From Komarekiella atlantica HA4396-MV6 (GTDB lineage: Bacteria > Cyanobacteriota > Cyanobacteriia > Cyanobacteriales > Nostocaceae), in assembly GCA_019359395.1 (NCBI GenBank), contig JAHHHK010000029.1:28174-92173 (forward strand): a stretch of DNA of 64,000 nt, in the 5' to 3' direction. Below, piece by piece: positions 35,712-45,185 of the stretch. The notes under the pieces were generated by a model. That model worked only from the letters and a program-made list of their open reading frames with translations, did no database searches and was not told the DNA's origin. The translations under genes and the position numbers were made by a program. Each line of letters begins with the position of its first letter. The stretch's first letter is position 1.

Positions 35712-36761
35712 TCATCCCTTGTCTAGCCACTCCAAAATACTGGCTTGACTCTCTGCTAATCCTTTATAAACCAGTGACTCCGATGTCATAGACTGAATGG
35801 CAGTATACAGCTTAGGACGTAGCACTGGGTCTTGTTTGACCACGCTACAATCTCTAAAATAAGTACGAATGGTAAACAACGCTGCTTCATACTCCGGTAG
35901 TCCCCAAATTACCTGTCGCTCAATTCGCAGGTAGAGCCTGGGGTGCTGCGGATCAAAGTTTCTACCCCGCCACTGGCTGAGTGACATCCCAGACGGCGCT
36001 TGAGGATGGTGGTTAAGACGAGTGTCAGTACCCAAACCCCAAGCAAAGCGCACCATCGGTTTGTGATCAATCATCGTATTAGCGATCGCATCTGCTCGGC
36101 GGTTGATTTTTTCGATACCTGCGACAGGTGCATGGATTGTAGCAAAGTCTTTGCCAATTTTTGCCTCGGCTGACCAGTGGTTGGGATAGCAAAGATGAAC
36201 TGCACTCAGCCAGTTGCTACCATTGACAGCACGGCAGATAACAGTTAAATCTTCCTGCATCTGTGCTGCTAGAGCATCAAGGGTAGAGGCATAAGGTGGG
36301 ACTGCGCTACCCTGGACTTGCTGTAACTCCCAGTCTGCATCTAGGTAGAGGGTTTCTTTGGTGAGTTGATTGTGGAATATCCAAGTATTATCTATTGACT
36401 TTTGGCAGCAAAAGTGGTTTGGATATTCTTGGATGAGACGATTAATGATTAAACGGGCGATCGCTCCTGCCACAGCCTTAGAATAGTTGCAAGTTTGGTA
36501 GTACTTACTCAACCGTTCTGCACGGGCTAACAGCTTAGCCTGTCGATAGTGGCTAAAATTATCATCAATTTGAAATACCTGCTGGTCAGCCTCACTATTA
36601 CTCAAGCAAGAGCCAAAAGGCATCATCCCTGGCTTGACTTCATAGCGTCCACTCATTAGTGGGAAGTAGCAAGGCGCACCATCAAAAACTTCAATTGTCC
36701 TAGCTTCCTGAAGTAAGTTTTCTAGAGACATAAGTGCTGCTATGCGTCTTTGCATACCCAT
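35712..36761 (-). CDS. DUF3445 / heme-dependent oxidative N-demethylase-like protein
   Basis: A 349-residue DUF3445 protein. The characterised member is the alpha subunit of a heme-dependent dimethylamine N-demethylase, so a heme mono-oxygenase type reaction is possible but the substrate here is unknown. Conserved features: ICRAVNGSNWLSAVHLCYPN with HWSAEAKIGKDFATIHAPV (shown in two parts) and YLRIERQVIWGLPEYEAALFTIRTY. N-terminus MGMQRRIAALMSLENLL may start later at MSLENLL. The MMADHC-like gene lies 276 bp upstream, same strand, across a tandem-repeat gap. Confidence 0.82.
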   Translation of the reverse strand: MGMQRRIAALMSLENLLQEARTIEVFDGAPCYFPLMSGRYEVKPGMMPFGSCLSNSEADQQVFQIDDNFSHYRQAKLLARAERLSKYYQTCNYSKAVAGAIARLIINRLIQEYPNHFCCQKSIDNTWIFHNQLTKETLYLDADWELQQVQGSAVPPYASTLDALAAQMQEDLTVICRAVNGSNWLSAVHLCYPNHWSAEAKIGKDFATIHAPVAGIEKINRRADAIANTMIDHKPMVRFAWGLGTDTRLNHHPQAPSGMSLSQWRGRNFDPQHPRLYLRIERQVIWGLPEYEAALFTIRTYFRDCSVVKQDPVLRPKLYTAIQSMTSESLVYKGLAESQASILEWLDKG

Positions 36762-36779
36762 TTTTTAGCACACATGACG

Positions 36780-37030
36780 AGTGGGGGACAAAGTGCTGAG
36801 TGCTGAGTCTTGAGTGCTGAGTCCTGAGTAATGAGTGCTGTTAGCGCTAGCGGGGCGTTTAGCCTGTGCTGAGTCCTGAGTGGAGGACAAGGAGGAGAAT
36901 AAATAGTATCTCCTGTCTCCTAATTTTTGACCCTTGATCCTTGACTCTTAACAAATGACCAAGCGCAAAGTCTGAGCCAAGGCTTCCTTAGATCAGAACT
37001 TTGTAAGAGATGACCAATGACCAATGACAA
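36780..37030. repeat. Short tandem repeats between two minus-strand genes
   Basis: GAGTGCTGAGT(C/G)(T/C)TGAGTG units at about 36792-36885 and TGACCAATGACCAATGACAAATGAC at 37009-37035, with an inserted GTTAGCGCTAGCGGGGCG block. Typical heterocystous-cyanobacterial short tandem repeats; no gene. Confidence 0.8.
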
Positions 37031-37037
37031 ATGACTA

Positions 37038-37592
37038 TCAACCAATCTCGTTCCACCCATGCATAGGTGCTATATCTTTAGTGACCCATTCGATCAGGAT
37101 TGGGGGAGCTTCTGATATTAAGATGCTGGGATAAACTGCTGTACCCCAATCAGGATGCACTAGCACACTGCATTTGTTTTTAATTACTGGATAGTTGAGT
37201 AAGGCTTTGACAACTGCTGTATCGTTGTGGGGAATTGCTCCAGGGTGGGACATTAAAGGATAGCCAGTACGGGGGTCGATTAAGTCAGTTAAATAACCGC
37301 GATCGCGGAGATTAAATACCAGATCGCAGCCAAATCTCATAAACTTTTCTCGTAAGCGTTCTTTTTCTGTCTCTATCTCTGCTGTACTTTCCATTAGTTG
37401 ATATCGTGATTGCTGAAGAACAATCACTACCCATAAAAATGGTTGTTCTTTCCACTCTGGTAATATCCGTTCGCAGTTGGCACAGATATACTGGCTAGGA
37501 GCATGAATTGAAATTTGAACCGCTTGTCCCATATTGCCAACCAAATTAATGGGACAGCCTTGCTCCGAAGCGTAAACTTTGGGATAGTTCAC
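37038..37592 (-). CDS. MMADHC-like (methylmalonic aciduria/homocystinuria type D) protein
   Basis: A 184-residue protein resembling the C-terminal domain of human MMADHC, which partitions cobalamin between methionine synthase and methylmalonyl-CoA mutase. Matching segments are FNLRDRGYLTDLIDPRTGYP (human has LRDRGYWADFIDPSSG) and CSVLVHPDWGTAVYPSIL (human CKVIRHSLWGTHVV). N-terminal SIHAPSQYICANCERILPEW has two cysteines (Cys36, Cys39 region CANC). No signal peptide; presumably cytoplasmic. Role in cyanobacteria is not established; a B12-handling function is inference. Confidence 0.75.
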   Translation of the reverse strand: MNYPKVYASEQGCPINLVGNMGQAVQISIHAPSQYICANCERILPEWKEQPFLWVVIVLQQSRYQLMESTAEIETEKERLREKFMRFGCDLVFNLRDRGYLTDLIDPRTGYPLMSHPGAIPHNDTAVVKALLNYPVIKNKCSVLVHPDWGTAVYPSILISEAPPILIEWVTKDIAPMHGWNEIG

Positions 37593-38003
37593 TACATTTA
37601 TTCGGTTTTTGCAAGTTTTTTAATTTGATCCTCGGTATCGATGATATCTCTTAAAAGTTCAGAAAAATCATCTTATTTCTATAAATAGTTTATTTTTCTT
37701 TAAAGCAGTTGTTAATAATTTGGGAATTTTAATCTTATTTTTATGTTTTATTAATCCGTTGTGATGATATTTGTGGCGCTCGCTCTTGAAATCTAGGCGC
37801 TCAAAATCTCAAAATATAACCACTGTCTCAGCAAATTTGCGGTCAAAGTCAAAATGGTATAACTTTCAAAGAAACTGTCCTAAATGCTATCTGGTAAGGC
37901 AAAGCGTGTTAGAGTTACGCCCAAAGATGAGCAGATTAAGACAAAAGAAATTGTGTCTGTTAGAAAAAATTTTAGCTCTTTACTTAGTTTCGATAGTACG
38001 CAA
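37593..38003. other. Intergenic region, no convincing gene
   Basis: AT-rich gap. A + strand open frame at 37771-38007 was examined and rejected: basic, unrelated to anything and lacking a start context. No repeat or RNA structure stands out. Confidence 0.45.
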
Positions 38004-38210
38004 CTAATTGAGTTTTAAAGAATTCACTGGAACTTCATCCCAAGACTCGACTGTCCGCAATCGCGCTACCCAACCTGCTGCCTTTTGCATTTCAGTCAAG
38101 TTTTCCTGAAAGGAGTCATGACAATCTTTGGCTTGAGACTCATTACAACAGGCAATACAGGCATGAATCATCCCAGATGGATCAATTTGCTCATTTACCC
38201 AAATAGTCAT
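38004..38210 (-). CDS. Small conserved cyanobacterial protein (about 68 aa)
   Basis: Start chosen at MTIWVNEQIDPSGMIHACIA (ATG 38210). It is a compact, acidic, soluble protein with cysteines in ACIACCNESQAKDCH and the end GWVARLRTVESWDEVPVNSL. This kind of sequence recurs in Nostocales with near-identical spacing, but no family function is known to me. No neighbour in the same direction is close. Confidence 0.6.
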   Translation of the reverse strand: MTIWVNEQIDPSGMIHACIACCNESQAKDCHDSFQENLTEMQKAAGWVARLRTVESWDEVPVNSLKLN

Positions 38211-38225
38211 GGAGTCTTCCCTCAA

Positions 38226-38552
38226 AAAAGTTGCTAAAAAAGCGATTTCTAATTCTTAAAGTACTATCTAGAACTCACATTCTACACCTTTGTCGTTACT
38301 CACATTTTTGTATGTAATGTCAAAGATATCGCGCTGACCGTTATCCCGCCCATAACTGAAGTTCCGAGCTAATAGCCTAAATCCATTAAGCGTGGACTAA
38401 AATATTTGCTGAGTCTACTGAAGTAGATTTTAGCTATTAGCCTTTTGGGAAAAGGTTAAAGGGTTCTTCAATCCCTTTAACCCTTCCCCTTTAACCCTTT
38501 CCCCTGACATTGAGAAGAATCTGCATATATCTGGGGGGATAGCCAGCTTCAT
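38226..38552. repeat. Intergenic gap with inverted repeats
   Basis: AGCTAATAGCCTAAATC (about 38368-38384) and GATTTTAGCTATTAGCC (about 38426-38442) are imperfect inverted repeats. GGTTAAAGGG (38454-38463) and CCCTTTAACC (38473-38482) form a perfect 10-bp stem with a 9-nt loop, followed by further CCCTTTAA units. No gene seen. Confidence 0.65.
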
Positions 38553-38777
38553 CTAAGTTTTGGATGAAGAAGATTCAATTAATTTTTTCAATTTCAGATA
38601 GGCTTGTTCTGGTGTTAAAGGCTCTGAAGTCTTTTCATTAGGGATATAGAATTGCCAGCTATCTGGAAAGTGATGAACAACAAAAGAACGAATCAGTCCT
38701 AGATTCAGTGCCTTTCTTCCCAATTCTTCTGCTTGTTCGGCTAAAGTGATTTCGTCGTGAAACGAGTATTGGCTCAT
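38553..38777 (-). CDS. Small conserved hypothetical protein (74 aa)
   Basis: Soluble, acidic/mixed protein, MSQYSFHDEITLAEQAEELG then KALNLGLIRSFVVHHFPDSW and a Lys/Glu/Ser-rich end. The central VHHFPDSWQFYIPN looks like a conserved core with flanking helices. No family assigned; alone on its strand. Normal codon use supports a real gene. Confidence 0.55.
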   Translation of the reverse strand: MSQYSFHDEITLAEQAEELGRKALNLGLIRSFVVHHFPDSWQFYIPNEKTSEPLTPEQAYLKLKKLIESSSSKT

Positions 38778-38939
38778 AAAAATAATAGTTGTTATGTAGA
38801 CGCGTTATCAAATACTTGGTGTTTCTATCTTACCCAGTAGCGATCGCTCTTGAAAAATTACCGTGAACTAGAGAAGACGGTAGAGAAAGTTTGGATACTA
38901 TCAAGTTTAAGAATAAAAAATATCAATTATGAACTTGTG

Positions 38940-38966
38940 TAGAGATGCAAAGTCTTGCACCTCTAC
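38940..38966 (-). terminator. Hairpin after ilvD
   Basis: GTAGAGATGCAA pairs with TTGCACCTCTAC (one mismatch) around AGTC, about 30 bp past the ilvD stop on its 3' side. No strong T tract on the minus strand, so termination is only likely. Confidence 0.45.
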
Positions 38967-38996
38967 AGATTGCAAGGATAGATTTCCTCTGCTGAA

Positions 38997-40688
38997 CTAA
39001 CTCACAAACAAATCCAAATCGGTTACAGCACCAAGACTGCTAGAAGATACCAACTTGGCATATTTCGCCAGTACACCTTTAGTGTAACGCGGTGTGGGTG
39101 CTTGCCAATTAGCTCGTCGTCGTGCTAATTCTGACTCAGATACATTCAACTGCAATCGGCGTGCAGGTGCATCAATGGTTATACTATCGCCTTCTTCTAC
39201 AAGAGCGATCGCACCCCCAACTGCGGCTTCTGGGGCAACATGACCGACTACCATCCCATAAGTACCACCAGAAAAGCGCCCGTCGGTAATCAATCCTACC
39301 GTATCACCCAACCCAGCACCGATAATTGCCGAGGTAGGAGCCAGCATTTCCCGCATCCCTGGGCCACCCTTGGGCCCTTCATAACGGATAACCAGAACAT
39401 CACCTGGTTGAATCTTACCCGCCAGAATTGCATCTAAAGAAGCTTCTTCCGATTCAAACACGCGTGCAGGGCCCGTAATTACAGGCTTTTTCACCCCGGT
39501 AATTTTAGCAACAGCCCCTTCTGTTGCTAAATTGCCTCTGAGAATAGCTAAGTGTCCTTGAGAATACATCGGATTATCCCAAGTCCGAATCACATCTTGG
39601 CTGGTGGATGGTTCTGCTGGGATATCTACCAAGACTTCTGCAACTGTTTGACCACTGATGGTGAGGCAATCACCGTGTAGTAAGTTATGCACAAGTAGCA
39701 TTTTCATGACTTGCGGAATGCCACCAGCTTTGTGTAAATCTGTCGCTACATACTTACCACTGGGTTTTAAATCGCACAAAACAGGGACACGGGCGCGGAT
39801 GGTTTCAAAGTCATCCAGGGTTAACTCTACATTAGCGGCGCGAGCGATCGCCAGAAAATGCAATACAGCATTTGTCGAACCACCTACCGCCATAATTACA
39901 GAAATGGCGTTCTCTATAGATTTGCGAGTAATAATTTGCCGGGGTAAGATTTGTTTACGAATGGCTTCGACTAAAACAAATGCTGATTTTTCAGTACTGT
40001 CGGCTTTTTCGGCATCTTCTGCGGCCATTGTTGAAGAATAAGGCAAACTCATTCCCAGCGCTTCAAATGCTGAAGACATGGTGTTAGCTGTGAACATTCC
40101 ACCACAGGAACCAGCACCAGGACAAGCACGGCTTTCTACTTCTAATAGTTCTTTGTCGTCAATTTTCCCGGCACTGTATTGACCGACAGCTTCAAAAGAA
40201 CTGACAACAGTTAAATCACGTCCGTTGTAGTGTCCAGGTTTAATTGTGCCACCGTAAACAAAGATAGCAGGGATATTCATCCGGGCGATCGCTAACATTG
40301 CCCCTGGCATATTCTTATCGCAACCGCCAATGGCTAGCACACCATCCATACTTTGCCCTGTACAGGCGGTTTCAATTGAGTCGGCAATTACTTCCCGTGA
40401 TACTAGGGAATATTTCATGCCTTCGGTTCCCATCGAAATCCCGTCGCTGATGGTAATTGTGCCGAATAATTGCGGCATCGCCCCGGCATTTTTAACGGCA
40501 ACTTCTGCCCTTTGTGCTAATTTATTAATCCCCATATTGCAGGGGGTAATAGTGCTGTAACCATTGGCAATACCCACAATGGCTTTATTAAAATCTTCAT
40601 CTTTAAAACCAACTGCCCGCAGCATTGCTCGATTTGGCGATCGCTGCACTCCTTGCGTCACAACTTGGCTTCTCAAATTCTCCGACAT
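38997..40688 (-). CDS. ilvD: Dihydroxy-acid dehydratase
   Basis: A 563-residue IlvD, dehydrating 2,3-dihydroxy-isovalerate and -methylvalerate to the 2-oxo acids in valine/isoleucine synthesis. Fe-S cysteines appear in [13 protein letters not shown] and [16 protein letters not shown]; other signatures are [59 protein letters not shown] and [12 protein letters not shown]. The ATG is at 40688. Its first 52 bp (40637-40688) are repeated with one mismatch at 40903-40954, about 215 bp upstream. Confidence 0.95.
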   Translation of the reverse strand: MSENLRSQVVTQGVQRSPNRAMLRAVGFKDEDFNKAIVGIANGYSTITPCNMGINKLAQRAEVAVKNAGAMPQLFGTITISDGISMGTEGMKYSLVSREVIADSIETACTGQSMDGVLAIGGCDKNMPGAMLAIARMNIPAIFVYGGTIKPGHYNGRDLTVVSSFEAVGQYSAGKIDDKELLEVESRACPGAGSCGGMFTANTMSSAFEALGMSLPYSSTMAAEDAEKADSTEKSAFVLVEAIRKQILPRQIITRKSIENAISVIMAVGGSTNAVLHFLAIARAANVELTLDDFETIRARVPVLCDLKPSGKYVATDLHKAGGIPQVMKMLLVHNLLHGDCLTISGQTVAEVLVDIPAEPSTSQDVIRTWDNPMYSQGHLAILRGNLATEGAVAKITGVKKPVITGPARVFESEEASLDAILAGKIQPGDVLVIRYEGPKGGPGMREMLAPTSAIIGAGLGDTVGLITDGRFSGGTYGMVVGHVAPEAAVGGAIALVEEGDSITIDAPARRLQLNVSESELARRRANWQAPTPRYTKGVLAKYAKLVSSSSLGAVTDLDLFVS

Positions 40689-40793
40689 AGTTACATCATC
40701 CTATGACTTCCATGTATGAGTATCATAGGTAGCAATTTTTTCGATGTCCAATATATATTTATGAATATTTGAGACTTATAAAATATCAAAACT

Positions 40794-40902
40794 CTGGAAC
40801 TGCGACACCTGCGCTACTTTATCGCTGTAGCCGAGGAACTGCACTTTAGTAGAGCCGCAGAACGACTGCACATTGCTCAATGCAAATCTGAGATACTCTC
40901 TT
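40794..40902 (+). pseudogene. LysR-family regulator relic (N-terminal HTH only)
   Basis: The + frame from CTG 40794 reads [29 protein letters not shown] (29 residues given here in two overlapping parts: [18 protein letters not shown] and [10 protein letters not shown]), an unmistakable LysR winged HTH start. It lacks an ATG and breaks off into a copy of the ilvD 5' end; the effector domain is missing. It is divergent from ilvD, the usual place of a LysR gene controlling its neighbour. Confidence 0.82.
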
Positions 40903-40954
40903 GCGATCGCTGCACTCCTTACGTCACAACTTGGCTTCTCAAATTCTCCGACAT
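40903..40954. repeat. 52-bp copy of the ilvD 5' end
   Basis: GCGATCGCTGCACTCCTTAC and the following bases to GACAT match 40637-40688 with one mismatch (G to A). It is a direct repeat, joined straight to the LysR relic. The remaining 40955-41450 region is AT-rich with no gene seen, apart from a hydrophobic open stretch near 40960-41080 that lacks a start. Confidence 0.9.
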
Positions 40955-41450
40955 CTTTTTTCCTTCGCTGCCATCATCGCAACTGTTGCGATTGTATTAC
41001 CTAATTTTCTCATGCAGATGCGGCACAATAGAGCTTTAATCTTAGTTGGTAATAAATTGGTAATATTTTATATTCTCTAGCTTCAATGCAAGGGAGATTT
41101 AAATAGATAGTCTTTATACAGTTTTAGTGCTATAAAGCTTTCAAATCAATACTTTTAAGCCTATCGCCAAGAATTTTTATGGGGCGATCGCTATGTAATA
41201 AGCCTGCAAAGTCGTACTTCAAAATTAATTAAAATGCCTTTTGTCAGGATTTTATTACCAAATTTATTGGTAAATACCTACTTAACTGGTAGAATTTCAT
41301 AATTCTATCCTTTTTACTCTGCATTTACGTAATCCTGCTGGGAAATAATAAATTTCCATCATAGAAGGGCTTTTACCAATTTTGATGGTTGTTTGTTTCC
41401 TACATCGATCATGCGAATGATGAGATATAAGGTGACATTTTTTTCAAACT

Positions 41451-42299
41451 ATGACTTTCATCAACAGAAGAAGACTTATTGCTTGGATTGCTACAGCAGT
41501 TGCCAGCATGATGCTGGTAATAGGCTTGCAGTTTGTCAATTTCTCACCAGCCACATCTGCAACCAACGTTAACGTGTATGCGGCTATCAGCTTAACGAAT
41601 GCGCTCAATAGCATTAAAACTCAGTTTCAAAATGCTAACCCAGGTACCACCATTACTTATACATTCGGTGCTTCTGGTACTTTATTGAGCCAAATACAAG
41701 GTGGAGCTCCAGCAGATATTTTCATTTCTGCTGCCAATGACCAAATAGATGTTTTGCAGAGTCAGGGTAAATTGGTTTCAGGTAGCCGTAAGAATATTGT
41801 CAGAAATAGTCTAGTTTTGATTGCTCCGACAACATCTCCTAGTCCTGGTAGTGCTGCTCTCAGAAGCATTAGCGGTTTGACCAACGCCAATATTAGAGGC
41901 ATTGCCGTAGGTGACTATAGAGGTACTCCGCCACTTGTACCAGCAGGGGATTATGCCAGACAAGTTCTCACTAAGCGAGGTATCTTCAATACTGTCCAGT
42001 CCAAATTGGTTCTTGGAAGCAATGTGCGTACCGTTTTAACTGCTGTTGAAAACAAAACTCTTTCAGGTAGGGTTATTGACGCAGGTTTTGTTTACAGAAC
42101 TGATGCTCTTATTTCTAATAAGGTAAGAATTGCAGACACGGCCCTCACCACAGACAGCGAGGCTATTGTCTACCCACTGGGTATACTCACCAGAAGTACA
42201 GGTGCAACTCGCACAGCAGCACAGACTTTTTCTACTTACTTAAGTGGTAGTACTGCCCAGAATATCTTCAGAAACACCTATAAATTTCTTCCTCCTTAA
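41451..42299 (+). CDS. modA: Molybdate ABC transporter substrate-binding protein
   Basis: A 282-residue periplasmic ModA. Signal sequence about 8-36 (LIAWIATAVASMMLVIGLQF). The binding domain starts VNVYAAISLTNALNSIKTQF and continues FGASGTLLSQIQGGAPADIFIS, RNSLVLIAPT, GDYARQVL and VIDAGFVYRTDA, with conserved Ser and Asp/Tyr positions for the oxyanion. It would deliver molybdate (or tungstate) to ModBC, but no modBC gene is adjacent. A + strand PEP-CTERM-like gene follows after 62 bp. Confidence 0.9.
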   Translation: MTFINRRRLIAWIATAVASMMLVIGLQFVNFSPATSATNVNVYAAISLTNALNSIKTQFQNANPGTTITYTFGASGTLLSQIQGGAPADIFISAANDQIDVLQSQGKLVSGSRKNIVRNSLVLIAPTTSPSPGSAALRSISGLTNANIRGIAVGDYRGTPPLVPAGDYARQVLTKRGIFNTVQSKLVLGSNVRTVLTAVENKTLSGRVIDAGFVYRTDALISNKVRIADTALTTDSEAIVYPLGILTRSTGATRTAAQTFSTYLSGSTAQNIFRNTYKFLPP

Positions 42300-42361
42300 T
42301 CACTACAAAGCAAATCAAGTAGTCGTTGTCGTGAATTTTAAACTATTTGGAGTCATGTCTT

Positions 42362-42973
42362 GTGAAGCTCACCAAAAAACTCTCAATCACTGTTTGTAGT
42401 TTGACCACTGCCTTAGTTAGTACTGCTGTGATTACCAATGCTTATAAATCAGTAGCACAAACAGAAGGAGAAGGACAAGAACTGATTACGAACGGAAGCT
42501 TTGAAAGCGACCCACTTGTAGATCCTAATGATGCCACTGCTCCAAATCCTAATATTACAGGATGGACTAAGTCTGAGCCTTTCAATCCGGCGGACACACC
42601 TGGTGTTAATATATCGGGTGTTAGAATCAGTAACTTTCCTAACACTGGTAATCAAGGGTTATCGCTGAGTTCAATAATTGGATCTCCTGAGATTAGCTAC
42701 ATATCACAGACTATCCCTACAGTTAAGGGTCAAAACTACAAACTTACTTACTATTTCGCATCCGAAGAGGAAGCACCTGATGTGAAAAATAAATTTCAGG
42801 TTTTTATTGGTGGGAAGAAGTTTGGTAATGATAAAAATACTGCTTTTCAACCATACACGCCAACAACCATATCTTTCCAAGCGAAAGAAGAATCTACAGA
42901 GATAAAGTTTCGTTACAAAGTCAAGTATGCGTTTTTATACTTGGATGATGTAAGTGTCAAATCTGTACCTTAA
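42362..42973 (+). CDS. Secreted beta-rich protein, paralogue 1, without PEP-CTERM anchor
   Basis: Start chosen at GTG 42362 (KLTKKLS), by alignment with paralogue 2; a TTG at 42347 is alternative. About 203 residues: signal about 1-33, then LITNGSFESDPLVDPN, PNITGWTKSEPFNPADTPGV, GNQGLSLSSIIGSPEISYIS and YLDDVSVKSVP. The fold looks like the beta-sandwich lectin-like domains of cell-surface proteins (DUF642-like). It stops at VP, exactly where paralogue 2 continues with PEPLTISG, so it would be released rather than sorted. The gene is immediately followed by further copies in tandem. Confidence 0.75.
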   Translation: MKLTKKLSITVCSLTTALVSTAVITNAYKSVAQTEGEGQELITNGSFESDPLVDPNDATAPNPNITGWTKSEPFNPADTPGVNISGVRISNFPNTGNQGLSLSSIIGSPEISYISQTIPTVKGQNYKLTYYFASEEEAPDVKNKFQVFIGGKKFGNDKNTAFQPYTPTTISFQAKEESTEIKFRYKVKYAFLYLDDVSVKSVP

Positions 42974-43253
42974 CATTAAGGATAAAACTATCGCAGGATG
43001 ACTAAACCATAGACTTCCCTTGTCTGGCTCTATAGTGTCGAGAATGTCACTGAAATTCATCTGACTAAAAAAACTCCATTATGAGTTCATAGAGAGATTG
43101 TCTTGAGTATATGAATCATTATTTATATCAATAGCAAACTCTTATAAACTAGAGTCAAATTTCAGCTTTATTGACACTACTTAGAGCCAGCATAGATGTA
43201 ACTATCAACTTGTTTTAATTGTCGTCATTTGGGATTATTTGGAGTCAAGTTTC

Positions 43254-43958
43254 ATGAAGTTAACTAAAAAACTCTCAATTATTGCTTTTGGTTTTACTAC
43301 TACCATTACTAGCACTGCTGTGATTACTGGTACTTATATTCCAGTAGCGCAAGCAAATTACGATCCCAACTGGGTTGTAGATCCTAGTGACATTGTTTTT
43401 AACGGAGGATTTGAACTTGACCCCCTCGTAGATCCTAACGCTCCCGATACTACAAATCCTAATATTACAGGATGGACTAAATCTGAGCCTTTTAATCCGG
43501 CGGACACACCTGGTGTTAATATATCAGGTATTAGAATTAGTAACTTTCCTAGCGCTGGTAATCAAGGGTTATCGCTGAGGTCGATAGTTGGATCTCCTAA
43601 AACTAGCTACATATCACAAACGCTTTCTACAAAACCTGGTGTAGAATACCAACTTAGTTACGATTTAGCATCTATAGACGACATACTCCCTCTTGATAAT
43701 AGATTTCAGACATTTGTAGGTGGAAAAAAGCTTTTTGATCAAAAAGGCATTTTTTTTCAACCCTACACGCAATATAAATTCAATTTCAAGGCAGACGCAT
43801 CGTCCACAGAGTTAAAGTTTGGGATTTGGGAGCAAAAGGATGGCTTATACTTAGATAGTGTGAGTGTCAAAGATGTACCCGAACCATTAACTATTAGTGG
43901 AACAGTAATTGCCGGTCTGCTGGGATTATGCCTGAAGAAAAAGAAGGCAACTAACTAG
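43254..43958 (+). CDS. PEP-CTERM beta-rich surface protein, paralogue 2
   Basis: ATG 43254 (MKLTKKLSIIAFGFTTT) is chosen over the upstream TTG 43239. About 234 residues, signal to about 37; NGGFELDPLVDPN and NPNITGWTKSEPFNPADTPG are nearly identical to paralogue 1. The C-terminus has a PEP-CTERM sorting signal: VPEP, hydrophobic TISGTVIAGLLGLCL and KKKKATN. Exported, then presumably handled by an exosortase. Its 5' leader (about 43160-43253) is duplicated at about 44040-44125. Confidence 0.8.
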   Translation: MKLTKKLSIIAFGFTTTITSTAVITGTYIPVAQANYDPNWVVDPSDIVFNGGFELDPLVDPNAPDTTNPNITGWTKSEPFNPADTPGVNISGIRISNFPSAGNQGLSLRSIVGSPKTSYISQTLSTKPGVEYQLSYDLASIDDILPLDNRFQTFVGGKKLFDQKGIFFQPYTQYKFNFKADASSTELKFGIWEQKDGLYLDSVSVKDVPEPLTISGTVIAGLLGLCLKKKKATN

Positions 43959-44125
43959 AAATAAAAGCCCTTTTTTGTCGCTGTTGAAAGTTCAATAAAC
44001 CGAGAATTTCAGTACTTATAAACCAGGTAAAGTGTTCATTTATTGACACTACTTAGAGCCAGCATAGATGTAACTATCAACTTGTTTTAATTGTCGTCAT
44101 TTGGAACTATTTGGAATCAAGTTTC

Positions 44126-44303
44126 ATGAAGTTAACTAAAAAACTCTCGATGATTGTTTTTAGTTTTACCACTACCATTAGATACTGTGAGTGTAAAACC
44201 TGTGCCTGAGCCATCAGATATTGGAGGAATAGCAGTTGCAGCGTCGATAGGAATTTGGCTAAATAAAAAGCGGTTAGCTAGTAATATCAAGCCAAATAAA
44301 TAG
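44126..44303 (+). pseudogene. Internally deleted third PEP-CTERM paralogue
   Basis: Opens with ATGAAGTTAACTAAAAAACT, as in paralogue 2, reads SMIVFSFTTTI, and then joins, out of frame, the far end of such a gene: TVSVKPVPEPSDIGGIAVAA, then SIGIWLNKKRLASN and a stop at 44303. The central about 500 bp is missing. The upstream about 85 bp is a near-perfect copy of the leader of paralogue 2, so the promoter survives though the protein does not. Confidence 0.8.
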
Positions 44304-44546
44304 GACAGCAATTTCACTGCTAGAGTACCTTAGATATCTAATTAGTATGCTTTGTAGGCAAAGGTATTTATATTCACGCTGATTCTAACTAACTATTAGG
44401 ATCATTCTTACCTCGGCTGAGGTGAATGACATTTGCTCTATTGTTCACGGTATAACCAATGCCATTAGCGATCGCAGTCTCGGAGCCTCAGCTATCACCT
44501 AAGACTTTTATCGGCAAGGTCTGAAAATCTATTCTCAAACAGACTG

Positions 44547-45185
44547 CTACAAAAGCCATGCAGCTTGAAAAAAGTCATGCTCACAGAGCATAGCGTAACG
44601 GTATGTTGAATGGGTTAAGGCCTTGGAAGTGGCGTAATTGTCAACCAAACTTTCTAATTGTTGTGCCAGTGGTTGAAAATCTGCGCTGCTGTAAGTCCGA
44701 ATCCAGTCTGCATACTGGTGATTAGGGATGCCACCACTAGCTAACTGTTCTCCTAAAAAGGCATAAAGACGCATACAAGGAGACATAGCCGCAGCTGTTA
44801 CACCTACATCTCCACCCCAAGCAGTAGCTAACAAAAAGTCAGTATAGCGGCGGGTGGCGGCTCCAGGTTCAACAGCGTGCAAATTAACTCCCCACTGAGC
44901 AGCATAGCCTTCATGTAGCCGCAGTTCTGCCAAAACTCCATCAGCTAGGTTATGAAAGGTGGTGAAACCTATCCAGTCTGGTGCTTTAGCTGCGGCTATG
45001 CTGTACGCACGGGCGAAAGCTTCCAAGAAAAACGCATCTTGCCCTACGTAGTAAGCAAACTTTGACTGTTCAAGAGTACCATCAGCAATCCCTTGAACAA
45101 AAGGATGCTCTAAACACGCTTTGGCTAAATCTTGATTTGCTGTCCACAATTCGCTGGATAAACTCATGTGATTGTCATTTGTCAT
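44547..45185 (-). CDS. tenA: TenA family protein (aminopyrimidine hydrolase-like)
   Basis: A 212-residue TenA/THI-4 family protein. Enzymes of this family hydrolyse the base-degraded thiamin fragment aminomethylpyrimidine to HMP (salvage), in the cytoplasm. Features: LWTANQDLAKACLEHPFVQG, SKFAYYVGQDAFFLEAFARA, HEGYAAQWGV, a Cys in AMSPCMRLYAFLGEQLA (the expected catalytic Cys region) and the terminal ALTHSTYRYAMLCEHDFFQA. ATG 45185 or 45167 (MSLSSELW). Stand-alone. Confidence 0.85.
   Translation of the reverse strand: MTNDNHMSLSSELWTANQDLAKACLEHPFVQGIADGTLEQSKFAYYVGQDAFFLEAFARAYSIAAAKAPDWIGFTTFHNLADGVLAELRLHEGYAAQWGVNLHAVEPGAATRRYTDFLLATAWGGDVGVTAAAMSPCMRLYAFLGEQLASGGIPNHQYADWIRTYSSADFQPLAQQLESLVDNYATSKALTHSTYRYAMLCEHDFFQAAWLL

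Noticed and set aside
37771..38007. Small + strand ORF of 78 codons
   Set aside because: Basic, low-complexity composition, no ribosome-binding site, and no resemblance to a known small cyanobacterial protein.
40955..41085. Hydrophobic open frame downstream of the LysR relic
   Set aside because: No start codon in context, no recognisable family, and it follows recombined sequence; at most a decayed remnant.
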